From Hydrococcus sp. Prado102 (GTDB lineage: Bacteria; Cyanobacteriota; Cyanobacteriia; Cyanobacteriales; Microcystaceae), in NCBI GenBank assembly GCA_025454425.1, contig JALOOL010000002.1, positions 1 through 53,389 on the forward strand: 53,389 nucleotides of DNA. The letters run 5' to 3'. The notes under the pieces are model-generated. The model saw only the letters and a list, made by a program, of their open reading frames with translations, was not told the DNA's origin and did no database searches. Positions 52,356-53,389 of the stretch are shown one piece after another (within the stretch, counting starts at the first letter, position 1; every line of letters starts with the position of its first letter). The position numbers were made by a program, and so were the translations under genes.

Positions 52356-53090
52356 ATGACGAACAAGATTCAAGACAATAAAAAACGTTTTTTTACAGCT
52401 AAAAGTAAACGCTATGTCGTGTATTTTTTTCTGGCAATTTTGCTGGCATTCATTTTTAATATTGGCTTTCTTCAAACCGCTCAAGCTTCTTCATCTAGCA
52501 ATCTCTTTGACATTTTTAAACAGATAGTTAGCTCATTTGTCAACGATACTTCGCTTCCTGACTTTGAATCGATTCTTGATGCTATTATCAATGCTTTTAA
52601 CGACCGAGACAATGCCAACAATGGCGGACAACAGACGGCTCAAAAACTAGAAAATAAATCAGTTCCCACTTACGAAATTCAACAAGATGAACTAGAAAAA
52701 GCTAAAACCGACTCGGCTTATGAAGTCGCCAATAAAACCACCTTAGATTCTGCCGCCCAAGAGAGACTCAAAGAAACTTCGCAAGCCGTTCAATCAAACT
52801 TGGAAGCTAACCAACAACTGGGGCAAGAATCGCAAGAACTTGATGCCAGCCAACAAATTCTCCAAAATCTCTCGCAACAAGTTGTTTTAGAAGCCGAACA
52901 ACAAGCAACTATCATTCAACAAAATCAACAGGCACAGGTAGATCGCGCTATCAATAACGTCATTGCTGCTCAAGCTACTGAAGAACTAGCAGAAGCCAAT
53001 ACCTCAAGGCGACGACAAGATGCTGCCGCCGCTGCTACAGCTACTACTCAATGGGGACTGATCCGCATGGCAGGATTGCCAGCTAACTAA
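52356..53090 (+). CDS. Exported coiled-coil protein, VirB5/TrbJ-like
   Basis: A 244-residue protein with a signal peptide (hydrophobic stretch about 22-42, QTAQA). The mature part is helical and Gln/Ala-rich (NLEANQQLGQESQELDASQQILQNLSQQ), resembling TrbJ/VirB5 proteins that cap the pilus and face the periplasm. The GGGAG ribosome site is good. Sequence similarity is low, so the call rests on composition and position. Confidence 0.65.
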   Translation: MTNKIQDNKKRFFTAKSKRYVVYFFLAILLAFIFNIGFLQTAQASSSSNLFDIFKQIVSSFVNDTSLPDFESILDAIINAFNDRDNANNGGQQTAQKLENKSVPTYEIQQDELEKAKTDSAYEVANKTTLDSAAQERLKETSQAVQSNLEANQQLGQESQELDASQQILQNLSQQVVLEAEQQATIIQQNQQAQVDRAINNVIAAQATEELAEANTSRRRQDAAAAATATTQWGLIRMAGLPAN

Positions 53091-53135
53091 CGCGCTCGCC
53101 TTGTCATCTGTAAAATTTTGAATCACTAAAAACCC

Positions 53136-53389
53136 ATGCTGCTCGCCCAAACTGCAACCGGACAAACGCTGGAGATCCTAGAAAATGCTTTTTACATGAC
53201 CCAAAACACGGTCGATGCTTGGAGTTCTCTGTGGAAACAAGCAATTTTCGATTCTCAAAATTCCTATTTTTGGATTGGCTTGGTAACTTTAGGACTGATT
53301 CTAGGCACGATTAGCGTCCTCTATGTGGCAGTTGTTGACGGAAAAACCATTATTGAAAAACAAGACTGGGCAGAACTTGCCAAAATGCT
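53136..53389 (+). CDS. Partial membrane protein, T4SS region (runs off the end)
   Basis: The first 84 residues are visible, starting MLLAQTATGQTLE. There is one strong helix (about 46-66, YFWIGLVTLGLILGTISVLYVAVV) and a cytosolic continuation. The position after VirB4- and VirB5-like genes suggests a VirB6/TrbL-type or other T4SS membrane subunit. No ribosome site was seen, and the gene continues past 53389. Confidence 0.6.
   Translation, partial: MLLAQTATGQTLEILENAFYMTQNTVDAWSSLWKQAIFDSQNSYFWIGLVTLGLILGTISVLYVAVVDGKTIIEKQDWAELAKM

Noticed and set aside
1-53389. CRISPR array, tRNA, rRNA or transposase
   Set aside because: No regularly spaced repeats, cloverleaf or ribosomal sequence was noticed, and no transposase-like product was found.
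1-53389. CopRS-type two-component genes within the window
   Set aside because: No receiver domain or histidine kinase product was found, so the regulator of the boxes must lie elsewhere.

Overview
The window looks like part of a large cyanobacterial plasmid or integrative element. The palindrome GCGATCGC (HIP1) recurs from end to end, as is typical of many cyanobacteria. The gene content is also cyanobacterial: DevBCA exporter, VKOR-thioredoxin fusion, flavodoxin, DUF2808, a PEP-CTERM protein, and DUF305 proteins related to CopM. No rRNA, tRNA or core housekeeping operon was seen. The last 15 kb carries mobilisation and type IV secretion genes. I cannot name the species.

Positions 1-38 kb are a dense metal-resistance island. 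It has three different P1B ATPases: a Zn/Cd type at 163, a CopB-like CPH type at 22995 and a CopA-like CPC type at 33721. It also has three DUF305 (CopM-like) proteins, a 20-cysteine cytosolic copper-storage protein (Csp) and a shrunken Csp relative, three YHS domains, an orphan CusB/CopB-like adaptor and a DevBCA exporter. Also present are a glutathione-reductase-like enzyme, an FtsH protease, a MerR and a LysR regulator, and many small His-rich or membrane proteins (DUF2933, DUF5676, DUF1269, DUF3105, DUF1326, DUF411). One operon (19876-25043) joins a methyltransferase, a YHS domain fused to alpha-glucan phosphorylase, a universal stress protein and the CopB ATPase.

The strongest non-coding signal is a direct-repeat promoter box, ATTTCAT-N4-ATTTCAT. 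The two halves are 11 bp apart, one helical turn. It occurs eleven times, only between genes. Ten copies point towards the adjacent gene, and in seven a TA-rich hexamer starts 15-16 nt after the box. This is the layout expected for activation by an OmpR/PhoB-type response regulator. In Synechocystis the CopRS two-component system controls copM (DUF305) and copBAC, so a CopR-like factor is the leading candidate, but no such regulator gene lies in this window. A second, palindromic motif (ATTAATAC-N5-AAGTAT) occurs four times, twice directly upstream of a box. Together they suggest one plasmid-encoded metal/redox regulon that includes several genes of unknown function.

Positions 38.5-53.4 kb hold a MobC-like protein, a relaxase with a variant histidine motif, a RecG helicase directly behind it, a small membrane protein, a zinc-ribbon protein, a membrane-anchored PD-(D/E)XK-like nuclease candidate, a Gp157-family protein, a coiled-coil protein and a T4SS block (pilin-like protein, VirB3/VirB4-like ATPase, secreted VirB5/TrbJ-like protein, start of another membrane protein). 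The coupling protein and remaining T4SS genes are not seen and may lie beyond 53389.

All functional calls come from reading motifs and recalling families. No database search was run.
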